Positions 54,759-62,803 are shown, counted from the first letter of the stretch. The stretch: 64,000 nt of DNA from Candidatus Gastranaerophilales bacterium (GCA_944323475.1 CALUSQ010000002.1:1-64000), one strand, 5' to 3'. The notes: generated from the sequence alone by a model not told the origin. Made by a program: numbers and translations.

Positions 54759-56144
54759 TTAAGCAATTCTTCCCTTAAAGCTTTTTTCTAATTGTTGTTC
54801 AATCTCTGATTGAACATGGAATTCTTTATTACCATTTTGTTGTTTTTCTCTGTACTTCATCATACAGTATGGAACAATTAGCCCAAGGAACAAGCAGGTA
54901 ATTCCCATGTTTGCAGCCACTGAACCTATTTTAAAGTTTCTGCAACTATTAAGGAACTTAGTTAATGCTTCCTCACCTTTTGGAGACACATCAGCTAACT
55001 TCTTAATATTATTTGCTAAATCATTAATGTCATTTTTATTAATATATTTGTGAGGGTCAATTATTCCTGTGTTATTAGCTTTGCCAATTAATTTTTGCCA
55101 CCAATTACCCTCTACAATAGTAGAAATAATACCTGATTGTTTTGCTGCTTTTATTACAGAATTATCAGCATTTTTAGCATCATAAATAAACTCATACAAT
55201 GCTTTATTTGAATTCATAAGAGATTTTATTGCATTTACATCATCATTAACTTTTCCAGATTTTATTGCATTCTTCATATAATCTGATGACAAAACTTCAG
55301 CATGAAGATCTATCGGTTTTTTAAAGAACTTCTCACTAATTTTTTCTATACCTTTTTGTACATATCTGCCTGCAACATACAAGAAAAATAGCAAACTACC
55401 TTCTTTTATTGCAGTTTCAGCAAATTCAGTTTTAGTTCTCGAATTAGCTAATCTTTCACCAGTAATACCAGCATCAACAATAAATAAATTCTTAACTGGA
55501 TCAAACATAATGCCTGTTAAACTAGATGTCAAACCTTTAAAAGATACAACCTTGGAAGGTTTAACATCACTTTTTGTTTGTTGGTTTTCAGTTGAAAAAG
55601 CTTTGAAAGCAGGACTTTTTGCTACATTGTTATTATAGAAATGTTGTTCTGATTTTTTAGCCCAAAACTGCTTTTCTATCTGTTTTTTAGTATAATGTTG
55701 TTTTACTTTAACTAAAGTAAAAAATGAAGTTAAAGTTAATGCAGTTGCAGCAGCAAATTTACCAAGGAAGAGACCTTGTGTTAATTTCGAGTTGGATACT
55801 GCATGCAATAAATTAGATGAAATATTTTTGTCTTTAAGTGTTGCAGCATATTTTTGTGCAACAGATAATTGTTCCGAATCTCTAAGTAATCTTACATCTA
55901 TATTAGGATTAATTTTAGCTAATTTATATACAGATTTGTCAATTGCCCATTTAAAAAATGGAAGTCCACCCATCCAAATTGCTTGAGTTCCAAATTCATC
56001 AATAAATCTGTCTTTTGCTTCTATTTTTCCGCCGGCATTATAAGAAAAAGCTGTCATACCGGCACTGTTTACAACATCTTTTGTAAATAACGGTAATAAT
56101 GAAGAGTGATCGCCAAAGGTTGATGTGATTTTATTAATAAGCAT
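54759..56144 (-). CDS. Lineage-specific membrane protein, unknown function
   Basis: The 461 residues have hydrophobic segments near 130-155 (GKFAAATALTLTSFFTLV), near 245 (GSLLFFLYVAGRYVQ) and near 425-443 (ITCLFLGLIVPYCMMKYR), with Lys/Ala/Asn-rich helical regions between them. There is no signal peptide. It resembles the protein at 9764 in style and length but clear shared motifs were not found by eye. It converges with the 53888 gene at a one-base gap. A ribosome-binding site AAAGGA precedes the ATG. Confidence 0.7.
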   Translation of the reverse strand: MLINKITSTFGDHSSLLPLFTKDVVNSAGMTAFSYNAGGKIEAKDRFIDEFGTQAIWMGGLPFFKWAIDKSVYKLAKINPNIDVRLLRDSEQLSVAQKYAATLKDKNISSNLLHAVSNSKLTQGLFLGKFAAATALTLTSFFTLVKVKQHYTKKQIEKQFWAKKSEQHFYNNNVAKSPAFKAFSTENQQTKSDVKPSKVVSFKGLTSSLTGIMFDPVKNLFIVDAGITGERLANSRTKTEFAETAIKEGSLLFFLYVAGRYVQKGIEKISEKFFKKPIDLHAEVLSSDYMKNAIKSGKVNDDVNAIKSLMNSNKALYEFIYDAKNADNSVIKAAKQSGIISTIVEGNWWQKLIGKANNTGIIDPHKYINKNDINDLANNIKKLADVSPKGEEALTKFLNSCRNFKIGSVAANMGITCLFLGLIVPYCMMKYREKQQNGNKEFHVQSEIEQQLEKSFKGRIA

Positions 56145-56381
56145 TTAATATTCCTTTATACACAGGGGATCCAGGTATTATAGACCCCATACCAAGTTCA
56201 TAACTAATACAATTTGAGCTTTAGCCCTTGATTGTGTATATCGTCGGTTATTAAACATTAGTAAATTCTCCTATATTGATTTAAACTTTTAATGTTTGTA
56301 AATATTAATTTGTGCTAAAAATACTTACGTTTTTTATAATTTGTAACAATAATTTTGTATATTATCTGCATTTTAGAGACG

Positions 56382-56548
56382 AAAAAGTCTTCCGAATTGT
56401 TCAGAAGACTTTACAAAATCCGTTCTATGCTCATGCAGCAAAACTGCAATCTTTTCAAAATGTTTGTAAAGACTTCTAGTTAGTGTAAAATTTGCGTTTT
56501 TGGTATTTTCTAATTCTCATTGAAAATCCTAAGTACATAACTATTATT
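56382..56548 (-). ncRNA. Possible structured RNA with terminator and alternative stem
   Basis: On the minus strand a terminator (arms 56404-56412 and 56384-56392, inner GAA/TTC pairs, then T5) ends a possible transcript from a TATAAT at 56555-56560. The segment at 56463-56477 can pair with 56403-56417 at 14 of 15 positions, and this excludes the terminator stem, as in an attenuator. A second hairpin TGCAG/CTGCA lies between. A 20-codon basic ORF at about 56456-56545 is upstream. No known family recognised. Confidence 0.4.
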
Positions 56549-56615
56549 ACAAATATTATATTTGCATAAACAAAAATATTTGTCTAGCCTTTTTATTACA
56601 AAAGTAGAAGTAAAT

Positions 56616-56643
56616 TTGAAACTTAACTAAAATGTGATAAAAT
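56616..56643 (+). promoter_or_regulatory. Promoter of ilvC
   Basis: TTGAAA (56616-56621), a 16-base spacer and TAAAAT (56638-56643). The leader is about 27 bases and contains AAAAAGGAG as ribosome-binding site. Confidence 0.6.
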
Positions 56644-56676
56644 ACTTGAGCGGAGTATTATAAAAAGGAGAAAATA

Positions 56677-57705
56677 ATGGTACATGAATTGAAAGTTTAT
56701 ACTGATAAAGATATAGACACTAGCAAAATTTTAAACAAAAAGGTAGCTGTTATAGGATACGGTTCACAAGGATATGGCCAGTCTACTAACCTAAAAGATA
56801 GTGGGGTAGATGTTGTAATAGGTGCTAGACTTAATGGTGCATCTGCTAAAAAAGCGCAAGCAGAAGGCTTGAAAGTTATGAGTATTGAAGAAGCAGTAAA
56901 ATGGGCTGATTTAATACAAATTCTTATCCCAGATGAAGTTCAGGCAAAAGTTTATGAAGAACAAATAAAGCCTTACATTAGACCCGGACAATATTTAATG
57001 TTTGCACATGGATTTAATATTCATTTTAAAAGAATAGTACCACCTGCCGATGTTAATGTTCTTATGGTTGCCCCCAAAGGTCCAGGACATACTGTTAGAA
57101 GTGAATACCTGTTAGGGAAAGGCGTTCCATCATTGGTTGCAGTATACCAAGATCCATCAGGAGACTCAAAAGAAGTTGCAATGGCTTATGCATGGGCTAT
57201 TGGCGCAGGTAGAGCTGGTATCTATGAAACAACTTTTAAAGAAGAGACTGAGACAGATCTTTTTGGTGAACAAGCTGTGCTTTGTGGAGGATTATCTGCG
57301 CTGATAAAAGCAGGTTTCGATACACTTGTTGAAGCAGGCTATTCTCCATACATGGCATATTTTGAATGTTTACATGAGATGAAACTTATTGTTGATTTAG
57401 TAAACCAAGGTGGTATATCTGATATGAGATATTCTATCTCCAATACTGCTGAATGGGGAGATATGACAATTGGGCCTAGAATTATTACACCAGCAGTAAA
57501 AGCAGAAATGAAAAAAGTTCTCACAGAAATTCAAGATGGAACATTCGCAAAAGAGTGGATGGATGAATACAATTCTGGAATGAAAAAATTCAAAGAACTT
57601 GAAAAAGCTGGTGAAGAACATCAAATTGAAGTTGTTGGCAAAGAACTTCGCTCAAAATTTGCTTGGAAAGACAATGATAAGATTATTAACAGAGATAAAA
57701 ACTAA
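56677..57705 (+). CDS. ilvC: Ketol-acid reductoisomerase
   Basis: IlvC makes the dihydroxy acids in valine, isoleucine and leucine synthesis. The 342 residues of the short class I form have [17 protein letters not shown] (cofactor loop), [20 protein letters not shown], the metal-binding [12 protein letters not shown] and [12 protein letters not shown]. The Rossmann loop sequence [10 protein letters not shown] should prefer NADPH. It is monocistronic here; ilvB, ilvN and ilvD are elsewhere. Confidence 0.97.
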   Translation: MVHELKVYTDKDIDTSKILNKKVAVIGYGSQGYGQSTNLKDSGVDVVIGARLNGASAKKAQAEGLKVMSIEEAVKWADLIQILIPDEVQAKVYEEQIKPYIRPGQYLMFAHGFNIHFKRIVPPADVNVLMVAPKGPGHTVRSEYLLGKGVPSLVAVYQDPSGDSKEVAMAYAWAIGAGRAGIYETTFKEETETDLFGEQAVLCGGLSALIKAGFDTLVEAGYSPYMAYFECLHEMKLIVDLVNQGGISDMRYSISNTAEWGDMTIGPRIITPAVKAEMKKVLTEIQDGTFAKEWMDEYNSGMKKFKELEKAGEEHQIEVVGKELRSKFAWKDNDKIINRDKN

Positions 57706-57722
57706 ACTACTTTAAAATACAC

Positions 57723-57754
57723 AAAAAAGCTGCATTAACTATTGCAGCTTTTTT
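57723..57754 (+). terminator. Rho-independent terminator of ilvC
   Basis: A 12-bp stem (AAAAAAGCTGCA/TGCAGCTTTTTT) with an eight-base loop and T tract. Confidence 0.9.
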
Positions 57755-57883
57755 ATTGCTTTTTTTGTAATTAACATTAAATAAAAGTTGTAGGTAAATA
57801 CACCAAAATTCCTGATTTTTAAATTTTTTATAAAAATCAAATAGATATTTGTAAATATTTTGTAACATTTTAAACCAAATTTC

Positions 57884-57911
57884 TAAAGTTTTAAAAAAAA
57901 TGTGTCGATTA
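57884..57911 (+). promoter_or_regulatory. Sigma-28-like promoter of the SQxR-family gene 57955
   Basis: A perfect TAAAGTTT (57884-57891), a 12-base spacer and GTCGATTA (57904-57911, six of eight matches to GCCGATAA). The spacing equals that at 51373-51400. The expected start near 57918 leaves a leader of about 37 bases. Confidence 0.6.
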
Positions 57912-57935
57912 ATAAAACAGATATGCAAATGGTAA

Positions 57936-57954
57936 AGCTAAAGGAGTATTAGCT
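57936..57954 (+). promoter_or_regulatory. Ribosome-binding-site hairpin, probable CsrA target
   Basis: AGCTAA (57936-57941) and TTAGCT (57949-57954) pair perfectly around the loop AGGAGTA; the 3' arm ends at the base before ATG 57955. The loop is the ribosome-binding site and carries the GGA that CsrA recognises. A second GGA lies at 57958-57960. Confidence 0.55.
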
Positions 57955-59043
57955 ATGGGAATGGCAGCATCACAAGCCAGATATTTAAGTCTAACAGCTA
58001 GAAAAACAAACACTGAATACGAAGGTCAACAAGTTAACCAACAAAGAACTGCATTGGCAAATCAAAGTGCAGGCTTATTTAATCAAATGTTAGCTTTAGA
58101 AGTACCTACGCCACCTATTGCTACAGATTATTCAAAAACTGTTTATACATTTACTGATATTTCGACATCAGAAAGTATATCACTTGATAGTATATACAAA
58201 AATCCAACACAACCTGGATCAACACAAGATACATATACAATTTCAGGTTCTACAAAAAAATCATCAGTGTTGTCTAATATTGGTACTATTGTTCCAACAG
58301 GTGACAGCACAAATAGATACAATATAACAATGAAAGATGATAATCAGTCATATCAAATAAGTGTTAATGGTGGTACAGCAATGACAATCTATGGTCCAAA
58401 CACTTATGATGCATTGACTCCTTATTTCCAAGATGCAGAAAAAGCAGCTGGAAACAATGATGATTCAACTTATCCGCAAGCCGGTGATTATTATTTCAAA
58501 TATACAAATCCTCAAACAAATGTCGAATATTATATTCCTGCAACAGGACCTGATATGACTGTAGAAGACCTTATTATTCAAGGTGAAGCTGATGACAGCT
58601 TAAAAACATATTCAGCACAGAGCTACACAAAAGATGATTATTTCCATATTGATGATGCAATTTTAACAACTGCATCAGATGGTACAGGTAGATATGACTA
58701 CATATCATTCTATCCTGATGACCAATATGTAAATGGTGATAGAGAATCTGGTCAATTGATCGAAAATGCAAAAAGAATAACATGTAAATTGACTCAAAGT
58801 ACGGTTCAAGATGATGATGCTTTTGATGCGGCAATGGAAACATATACAGCGAAAAAAGCAATATACGACAAGACTGTTGCAGATATTGACGCAAAAACAA
58901 CTGTTATTCAACAGCAAGATAAAACTCTTGAATTACATTTGGATCAACTTGATACAGAACAACAAGCAATTCAAACAGAATTAGATGCAGTTAAAAAGGT
59001 AATTGATAAAAACATAGAAGAAACATTCAAAACATTTGCATAA
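57955..59043 (+). CDS. SQxR/LTAR family protein, filament-like plan, unknown function
   Basis: The 362-residue protein begins GMAASQARYLSLTARKTNTE, continues with a Gln-rich helix (EGQQVNQQRTALANQSAGL), then a variable beta-rich middle with Thr, Ser, Tyr and Asp, and ends in a heptad helix from about 290: LELHLDQLDTEQQAIQTELD, then KVIDKNIEETFKTF. The two ends are shared with 59306 while the middle differs. There is no signal peptide. This is the general plan of flagellin- or type III-secreted subunits; no direct homology was recognised. It is transcribed alone, with its own promoter and terminator. Confidence 0.8.
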   Translation: MGMAASQARYLSLTARKTNTEYEGQQVNQQRTALANQSAGLFNQMLALEVPTPPIATDYSKTVYTFTDISTSESISLDSIYKNPTQPGSTQDTYTISGSTKKSSVLSNIGTIVPTGDSTNRYNITMKDDNQSYQISVNGGTAMTIYGPNTYDALTPYFQDAEKAAGNNDDSTYPQAGDYYFKYTNPQTNVEYYIPATGPDMTVEDLIIQGEADDSLKTYSAQSYTKDDYFHIDDAILTTASDGTGRYDYISFYPDDQYVNGDRESGQLIENAKRITCKLTQSTVQDDDAFDAAMETYTAKKAIYDKTVADIDAKTTVIQQQDKTLELHLDQLDTEQQAIQTELDAVKKVIDKNIEETFKTFA

Positions 59044-59056
59044 TACTCCGATTTTT

Positions 59057-59126
59057 AACCGGCTAATTGATTATGTCGTAATGTGCATATCAATCAGTTG
59101 CGGTAATAATCTAAAGCCGGTTTTTA
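59057..59126 (+). terminator. Compound Rho-independent terminator after the 57955 gene
   Basis: AACCGGCT (59057-59064) pairs with AGCCGGTT (59115-59122), followed by TTT and a T-rich stretch. Inside, a second stem forms between 59066-59076 and 59086-59098 (TTGAT/ATCAA core). Confidence 0.7.
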
Positions 59127-59305
59127 TTTAAAAATCGATATATACATCAAATGTATGATTTTTGCAGAACAAGACTTTAAAACACGAGCACAGACAATTT
59201 ATAATAAAGGAAATAAAACTTAATATTAAATTAGAAAAAATATGACAATAGGTTAGAAATTATTAAATTTAAAAAGGTTAGTTAGTTAAGAACGGAGACA
59301 AATAT

Positions 59306-60277
59306 ATGGGTATGGCAGCTTCTCAAGCCAGATATTTAGGTATTACGGCTAGAAAAACAAATGTAGAATTTGAAGGACAACAGGTTAACCAACAAAGAAC
59401 TGCTTTGGCGAACGAAAGTGCAGGTCTTTTTAGAAGACTTCTTAGTTTAGAAGTTCCAACTGCACCTTCTCAATCAGATTATTACACCGATCAGTATACT
59501 TACAATGATCCATCGAGTTCTGATGGTACATCCACTATTACATCAATTACGGAAAATGCTGGTTCAGACCCTAAAACTTATACAGTAGTTGTTAATTCTA
59601 AAGAAACAATTGCACAATATAATGCTTCAAAGGATAAAAGTGTGTCAGTAATTGGCTCACAAGGTAGTTATAAAATTATGTTGGAAAATGGCAATCAATT
59701 TGATTTGGCTGGTCCGATTAATGGTATTTCTGAATCTGATGCTCAAAAATTTAATGAAGCAGGTAGTGTATCATACAATGAAGCAGGAGATGTCTACTAC
59801 AGGTATACAGATTCAGCATCGAACACAACATATTATATAAATGCTACAAAAACAGGTTTTAATCCTGCAGATACTAGTTCTCAAGTTGTAGACCTTTTCA
59901 GCAAAATGCCAACAACTCAAGATGTATCTAAAACTATTGATAATGCAACATTAGGCACTACTTCTGGTGGAATATATAATTCTATATATTGGACAGATTC
60001 TGAAGGTACACATTCATACTCTTTGACACAGTCTCAAAAATATGATGAACAAGCATATAATGATGCAATGGCGCAATATTCATATGACAAATCAGTTTAT
60101 GAAAAAGAAATTGCAGATATAAATGCAAAAACAGAAGAACTTCAAGAAACAGACAGAACACTTGAATTAAGATTAAAACAACTTGATACAGAACAAGAAG
60201 CTTTGCAAACTGAATTAGATTCAGTTAAGAAAGTTATCGATAAAAACGTTGAAAACGTATTTAAAACATTTCAATAA
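59306..60277 (+). CDS. SQxR/LTAR family protein, second paralog
   Basis: The 323 residues share the N-terminal helix (GMAASQARYLGITARKTNVE) and C-terminal helix (LRLKQLDTEQEALQTELDSV, then KKVIDKNVENVFKTF) with 57955; the middle is different in sequence but also rich in Ser, Thr, Tyr and Asp. A 29-residue N-terminal stretch is nearly identical to the first paralog. A GGAG ribosome-binding site without a hairpin precedes the ATG. The 60307 gene follows by 29 bases, in the same unit. No signal peptide. Confidence 0.8.
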   Translation: MGMAASQARYLGITARKTNVEFEGQQVNQQRTALANESAGLFRRLLSLEVPTAPSQSDYYTDQYTYNDPSSSDGTSTITSITENAGSDPKTYTVVVNSKETIAQYNASKDKSVSVIGSQGSYKIMLENGNQFDLAGPINGISESDAQKFNEAGSVSYNEAGDVYYRYTDSASNTTYYINATKTGFNPADTSSQVVDLFSKMPTTQDVSKTIDNATLGTTSGGIYNSIYWTDSEGTHSYSLTQSQKYDEQAYNDAMAQYSYDKSVYEKEIADINAKTEELQETDRTLELRLKQLDTEQEALQTELDSVKKVIDKNVENVFKTFQ

Positions 60278-60292
60278 TTAGATAAGAATAGA

Positions 60293-60306
60293 TATGCGAG
60301 GACATA
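60293..60306 (+). promoter_or_regulatory. Ribosome-binding-site hairpin before 60307, possible CsrA target
   Basis: TATG (60293-60296) and CATA (60303-60306) pair around the six-base loop CGAGGA, ending just before ATG 60307. The four-base stem is weak but the AGGA loop fits CsrA sites. Confidence 0.4.
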
Positions 60307-61134
60307 ATGTCTTATAAAAATGATGGATACCTAGTAATAGCAAACAAATTTGGTAAGGCCAGTTCAGATGCTAAAGCACAACTTTTTGAAACATATGACA
60401 GATTAAGAGATATCACAGTAAGCGGTTCTTCTCTTGATGGTGCAGGTTTTGGTACAGCCGGTAGCTTTTTATGGCAAATAGCAAGATTGATATCACCAAG
60501 TGCTTTTATGCCTGTTTTAGGCGGTAATACAACTATGAATATACCAGGTACTTCATATTGGTCACCAATTAGCGGTGGTAATTCTATATTAGATAGTGGT
60601 TCTGCTGCCTTTGGTATTACAGGATTAGGTAATTACCCAGGATTTCCTAGCGGTGCAGCACCTATTGCGTGGGGGTTCGGTATGGACACTAGCTATGATG
60701 GTGGTACTATTACAGGTGGTGCATCAAGTTTATATAGTACAAGCAGCATTGGTGGCTCAGTTGGCTTAAGTGCAGCAGCATATGGTGCTGGTATTGCATC
60801 AGGCTTTGGTGTTCCAGGTACTAGTTGGGTATTACCGGCTGCAGGTGTTGTATCTGGCTTTGCAGGTGTTGTTCAAGCTATGGCGCCTTATATGGGAAGC
60901 TTTGGTTTAGGAGCAACAGTTTTAGGAAACTTATTACAAGGTACAACATCAGCTGGATTAGCAGCATATCAAAATATTTCAGGCAGTATTTTATCAAATG
61001 CTGACACTATCCTTTCAAATAAGGTTAGAAATATTGAAACTGTTGTAAAAATGCTTGATACACAAGGTGATATTGTTAAGAAAATGCTTAAAGATTCCAT
61101 TGAAAGTGATAGCAAGCAAGTCCAAAATATGTAA
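60307..61134 (+). CDS. Gly/Ala/Ser-rich hydrophobic protein with helical ends
   Basis: The 275 residues have a helical N-terminus (DGYLVIANKFGKASSDAKAQ), a long Gly/Ala/Ser/Pro-rich middle (residues 45-225, with GAGIASGFGVPGTSWVLPAA and GVVSGFAGVVQAMAPY) and a C-terminal coiled coil (VRNIETVVKMLDTQGDIVKK). There is no signal peptide. It is encoded between SQxR-family genes and cotranscribed with 59306. The hydrophobic centre with helical ends resembles membrane-inserting translocator proteins in general plan only; no family recognised. Confidence 0.72.
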   Translation: MSYKNDGYLVIANKFGKASSDAKAQLFETYDRLRDITVSGSSLDGAGFGTAGSFLWQIARLISPSAFMPVLGGNTTMNIPGTSYWSPISGGNSILDSGSAAFGITGLGNYPGFPSGAAPIAWGFGMDTSYDGGTITGGASSLYSTSSIGGSVGLSAAAYGAGIASGFGVPGTSWVLPAAGVVSGFAGVVQAMAPYMGSFGLGATVLGNLLQGTTSAGLAAYQNISGSILSNADTILSNKVRNIETVVKMLDTQGDIVKKMLKDSIESDSKQVQNM

Positions 61135-61291
61135 TTAATAATAACAAGGTATTAATGAACGAAATAACATACTATAGAACATTAAACATGGCTATATTTG
61201 ATAGATGTTTTGTATTTTCACTAATAAAAAAGATTGTAACTTTTTATTACAATTCACTCAATTTTAACCATAATATATTCAAGAATCCATC

Positions 61292-61431
61292 AAATATGTC
61301 GATAAATAAAACAGAACACAAAAACTGTTTAGCTTTCTTAAAAGCTGCAGCAGACAATAATATAAATTTTATTTATTAAGATTTATTAATATTCAGTCGG
61401 AATAGGGCAATTAAACAAAGTGTTCTGTTTT
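61292..61431 (+). promoter_or_regulatory. Second copy of the -10 region repeat and structured leader of the 61471 gene
   Basis: Bases 61292-61315 match 57898-57921 (around the -10 of the 57955 promoter) at 22 of 24 positions, including GTCGATAA (61298-61305). No good TAAAGTTT lies 12 bases before it. The 12-base stretch AAAACAGAACAC (61308-61319), near the expected start, pairs perfectly with GTGTTCTGTTTT (61420-61431). Confidence 0.4.
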
Positions 61432-61453
61432 TATAGTTATGTGTAGGTCGAAG

Positions 61454-61467
61454 TGACCAAGGAGTCA
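61454..61467 (+). promoter_or_regulatory. Ribosome-binding-site hairpin before 61471, possible CsrA target
   Basis: TGAC (61454-61457) and GTCA (61464-61467) pair around CAAGGA, close to the CsrA consensus ACARGGAUGU. The TTG start follows after three bases. Confidence 0.45.
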
Positions 61468-61470
61468 ACA

Positions 61471-61743
61471 TTGTTTTTAGATGTATTACAAACAAATCTT
61501 CAAAAGATAGTGAACTTCTTCGGATATCTGATGGCTTATTTCAGAAGACACAATCTTCTTCAATCCATCGCGAACCAAATTGTTACAGTAGTTAAAGACT
61601 ACCTGACAATGAACAGAAAACTCAAAATGGCAAAGTACAGAGTTAATTATCAAATGTACAAGCTGAATCAGATGGAACAGTTGATTGCAGAAAACAATGA
61701 ACATGTTTTCTTACGTGGAAATAAGATAAACCTACAAAGGTAA
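61471..61743 (+). CDS. Small helical protein upstream of the 61769 gene
   Basis: From TTG 61471, with AAGGAG before it, the protein has 90 residues; a GTG at 61453 is further upstream. It is helical and basic, with FGYLMAYFRRHNLLQSIANQ then KYRVNYQMYKLNQMEQLIAE. No signal peptide. It precedes the short SQxR-family gene by 25 bases, so the two are cotranscribed. No family recognised; it could be a chaperone- or adaptor-like partner, which is only a guess. Confidence 0.6.
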   Translation: MFLDVLQTNLQKIVNFFGYLMAYFRRHNLLQSIANQIVTVVKDYLTMNRKLKMAKYRVNYQMYKLNQMEQLIAENNEHVFLRGNKINLQR

Positions 61744-61768
61744 CTATTAGACAAAGGGTGGGCCCATT

Positions 61769-62092
61769 ATGGGATTAGCAACATCACAACTCAGATTAAT
61801 GTACTTGACAGCCTACAGGCTTGATTTAGAGTACAAAATACAGCTGATTACTGAAGCTAAAATGAATCTATCAAAAACTTGTACTGACTTAATAAATGTT
61901 GGTACCGATTTGGATTCTGATGACCCAATGATAAAAATGTTAGAAGCTCGTAAAGAGCGATTAAATATTATGGAAAAGAAACTCGATATGCAAATGCAAC
62001 AGTATCAAAACAAATTGCAAATGATTAATACCGAGTTCCAATCTTGCGAAAAAATGTTATCTGACAATATTGGCAGATCTTTTAAATATTAA
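61769..62092 (+). CDS. Short SQxR family member
   Basis: The 107 residues begin GLATSQLRLMYLTAYRLDLE and continue as one long helix with DDPMIKMLEARKERLNIMEK and INTEFQSCEKMLSDNIGRSF. It has both conserved ends of the 57955 and 59306 proteins but almost no middle. It is the counterpart of the protein at 29550. Short, helix-only members next to long ones resemble rod- or needle-type subunits beside filament subunits; this is inference. It converges with the protease gene, stop to stop without gap. Confidence 0.78.
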   Translation: MGLATSQLRLMYLTAYRLDLEYKIQLITEAKMNLSKTCTDLINVGTDLDSDDPMIKMLEARKERLNIMEKKLDMQMQQYQNKLQMINTEFQSCEKMLSDNIGRSFKY

Positions 62093-62803
62093 TTAGTTTT
62101 TTGAATTTGAAATTAATTTTGAATTAGACATAGAAAGTTTTATAAAGTTTTTTGCTTCATTTATCGGCACGGCAAACCCGATGCCGATATTTGATATATT
62201 ATTATCAGGATTATATATTGATTGACTTATACCAATAACTTCACCATGAATATTGATGATAGGTCCACCTGAATTTCCGGGATTGATTGCAGCATCAGTT
62301 TGAATTTTTTTCTTTGCATAATCAATTCTTGAAACAATACCGGTTGTCAATGTACCGCTAAAACCAAATGGATTACCTATAGCAAGGACTCTTTGACCAA
62401 CTTTTACCTTTTCAGAATCTCCTAATTCTATTGTAGGCAAAACTTTTTTTGCAGAAATTTTTACTAATGCAAGATCATTATCTTTACCCATAACAGAAAT
62501 TGTTTTACCTTTAAATACTTCTCCTGTTGAAATGGTTACCTGTACAGATGGAGCATCATCAACAACATGAGAGCTTGTTAAAATAATTCCACTAGGATCA
62601 ATAATGCAACCTGTTCCACTCGATAAACCGTCCTTTAAATCAGCCTCAATCAAAACTATTGCAGGAGCCATTTTTTCATAAATTTTAGTAATAGTTGTAT
62701 CTTCATCATACGGAGCATTATTTAATATGCCACAATAACCTTTTTGTGGCGAAAATGCAGTTACAACAATAAGTGACATAATGACAATCAAATATTTACG
62801 CAT
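62093..62803 (-). CDS. Secreted trypsin-like serine protease (HtrA/Deg-like, without PDZ)
   Basis: From ATG 62803 (AGGAG before it) the protein has 236 residues: a signal peptide (YLIVIMSLIVVTAF), then a chymotrypsin-fold domain with the catalytic His in LTSSHVVDDA, Asp in GKDNDLALVKI and Ser in AINPGNSGGPIINI. It resembles the protease part of HtrA/Deg proteins but stops before a PDZ domain. It should act in the periplasm, in protein quality control or processing. It is next to the SQxR island but on the opposite strand. Confidence 0.9.
   Translation of the reverse strand: MRKYLIVIMSLIVVTAFSPQKGYCGILNNAPYDEDTTITKIYEKMAPAIVLIEADLKDGLSSGTGCIIDPSGIILTSSHVVDDAPSVQVTISTGEVFKGKTISVMGKDNDLALVKISAKKVLPTIELGDSEKVKVGQRVLAIGNPFGFSGTLTTGIVSRIDYAKKKIQTDAAINPGNSGGPIINIHGEVIGISQSIYNPDNNISNIGIGFAVPINEAKNFIKLSMSNSKLISNSKN

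Larger units (their letters stand above)
56145..56676. other. Intergenic region of 532 bases, no ordinary gene
   Basis: It holds the leader of the minus-strand gene at 54759, a possible small RNA with a terminator (56382-56548) and the ilvC promoter. An imperfect GGGG...CCCC hairpin occurs near 56165-56185 on the minus strand. No protein of more than about 20 residues is supported. A T-box for ilvC was looked for and not seen. Confidence 0.6.

Noticed and set aside
56145-56676. T-box, 6S RNA, SRP RNA or RNase P RNA in the longest gene-free stretch
   Set aside because: No conserved core sequences of these RNAs were recognised, and the strong terminator is on the strand opposite to ilvC.
59111-59150. 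TAAAGCCG followed by AATCGATA before the 59306 gene, resembling a third sigma-28 promoter
   Set aside because: The spacing is off by one to two bases from the two good examples and the -35 part belongs to the terminator stem of 57955.
61155-61379. 74-codon ORF after the 60307 gene, with a weak AAGG before its ATG
   Set aside because: It contains the repeated 24-base promoter-like element and the left arm of the leader inverted repeat, which fits non-coding use better. Composition is not convincing. It could still be a real small gene.
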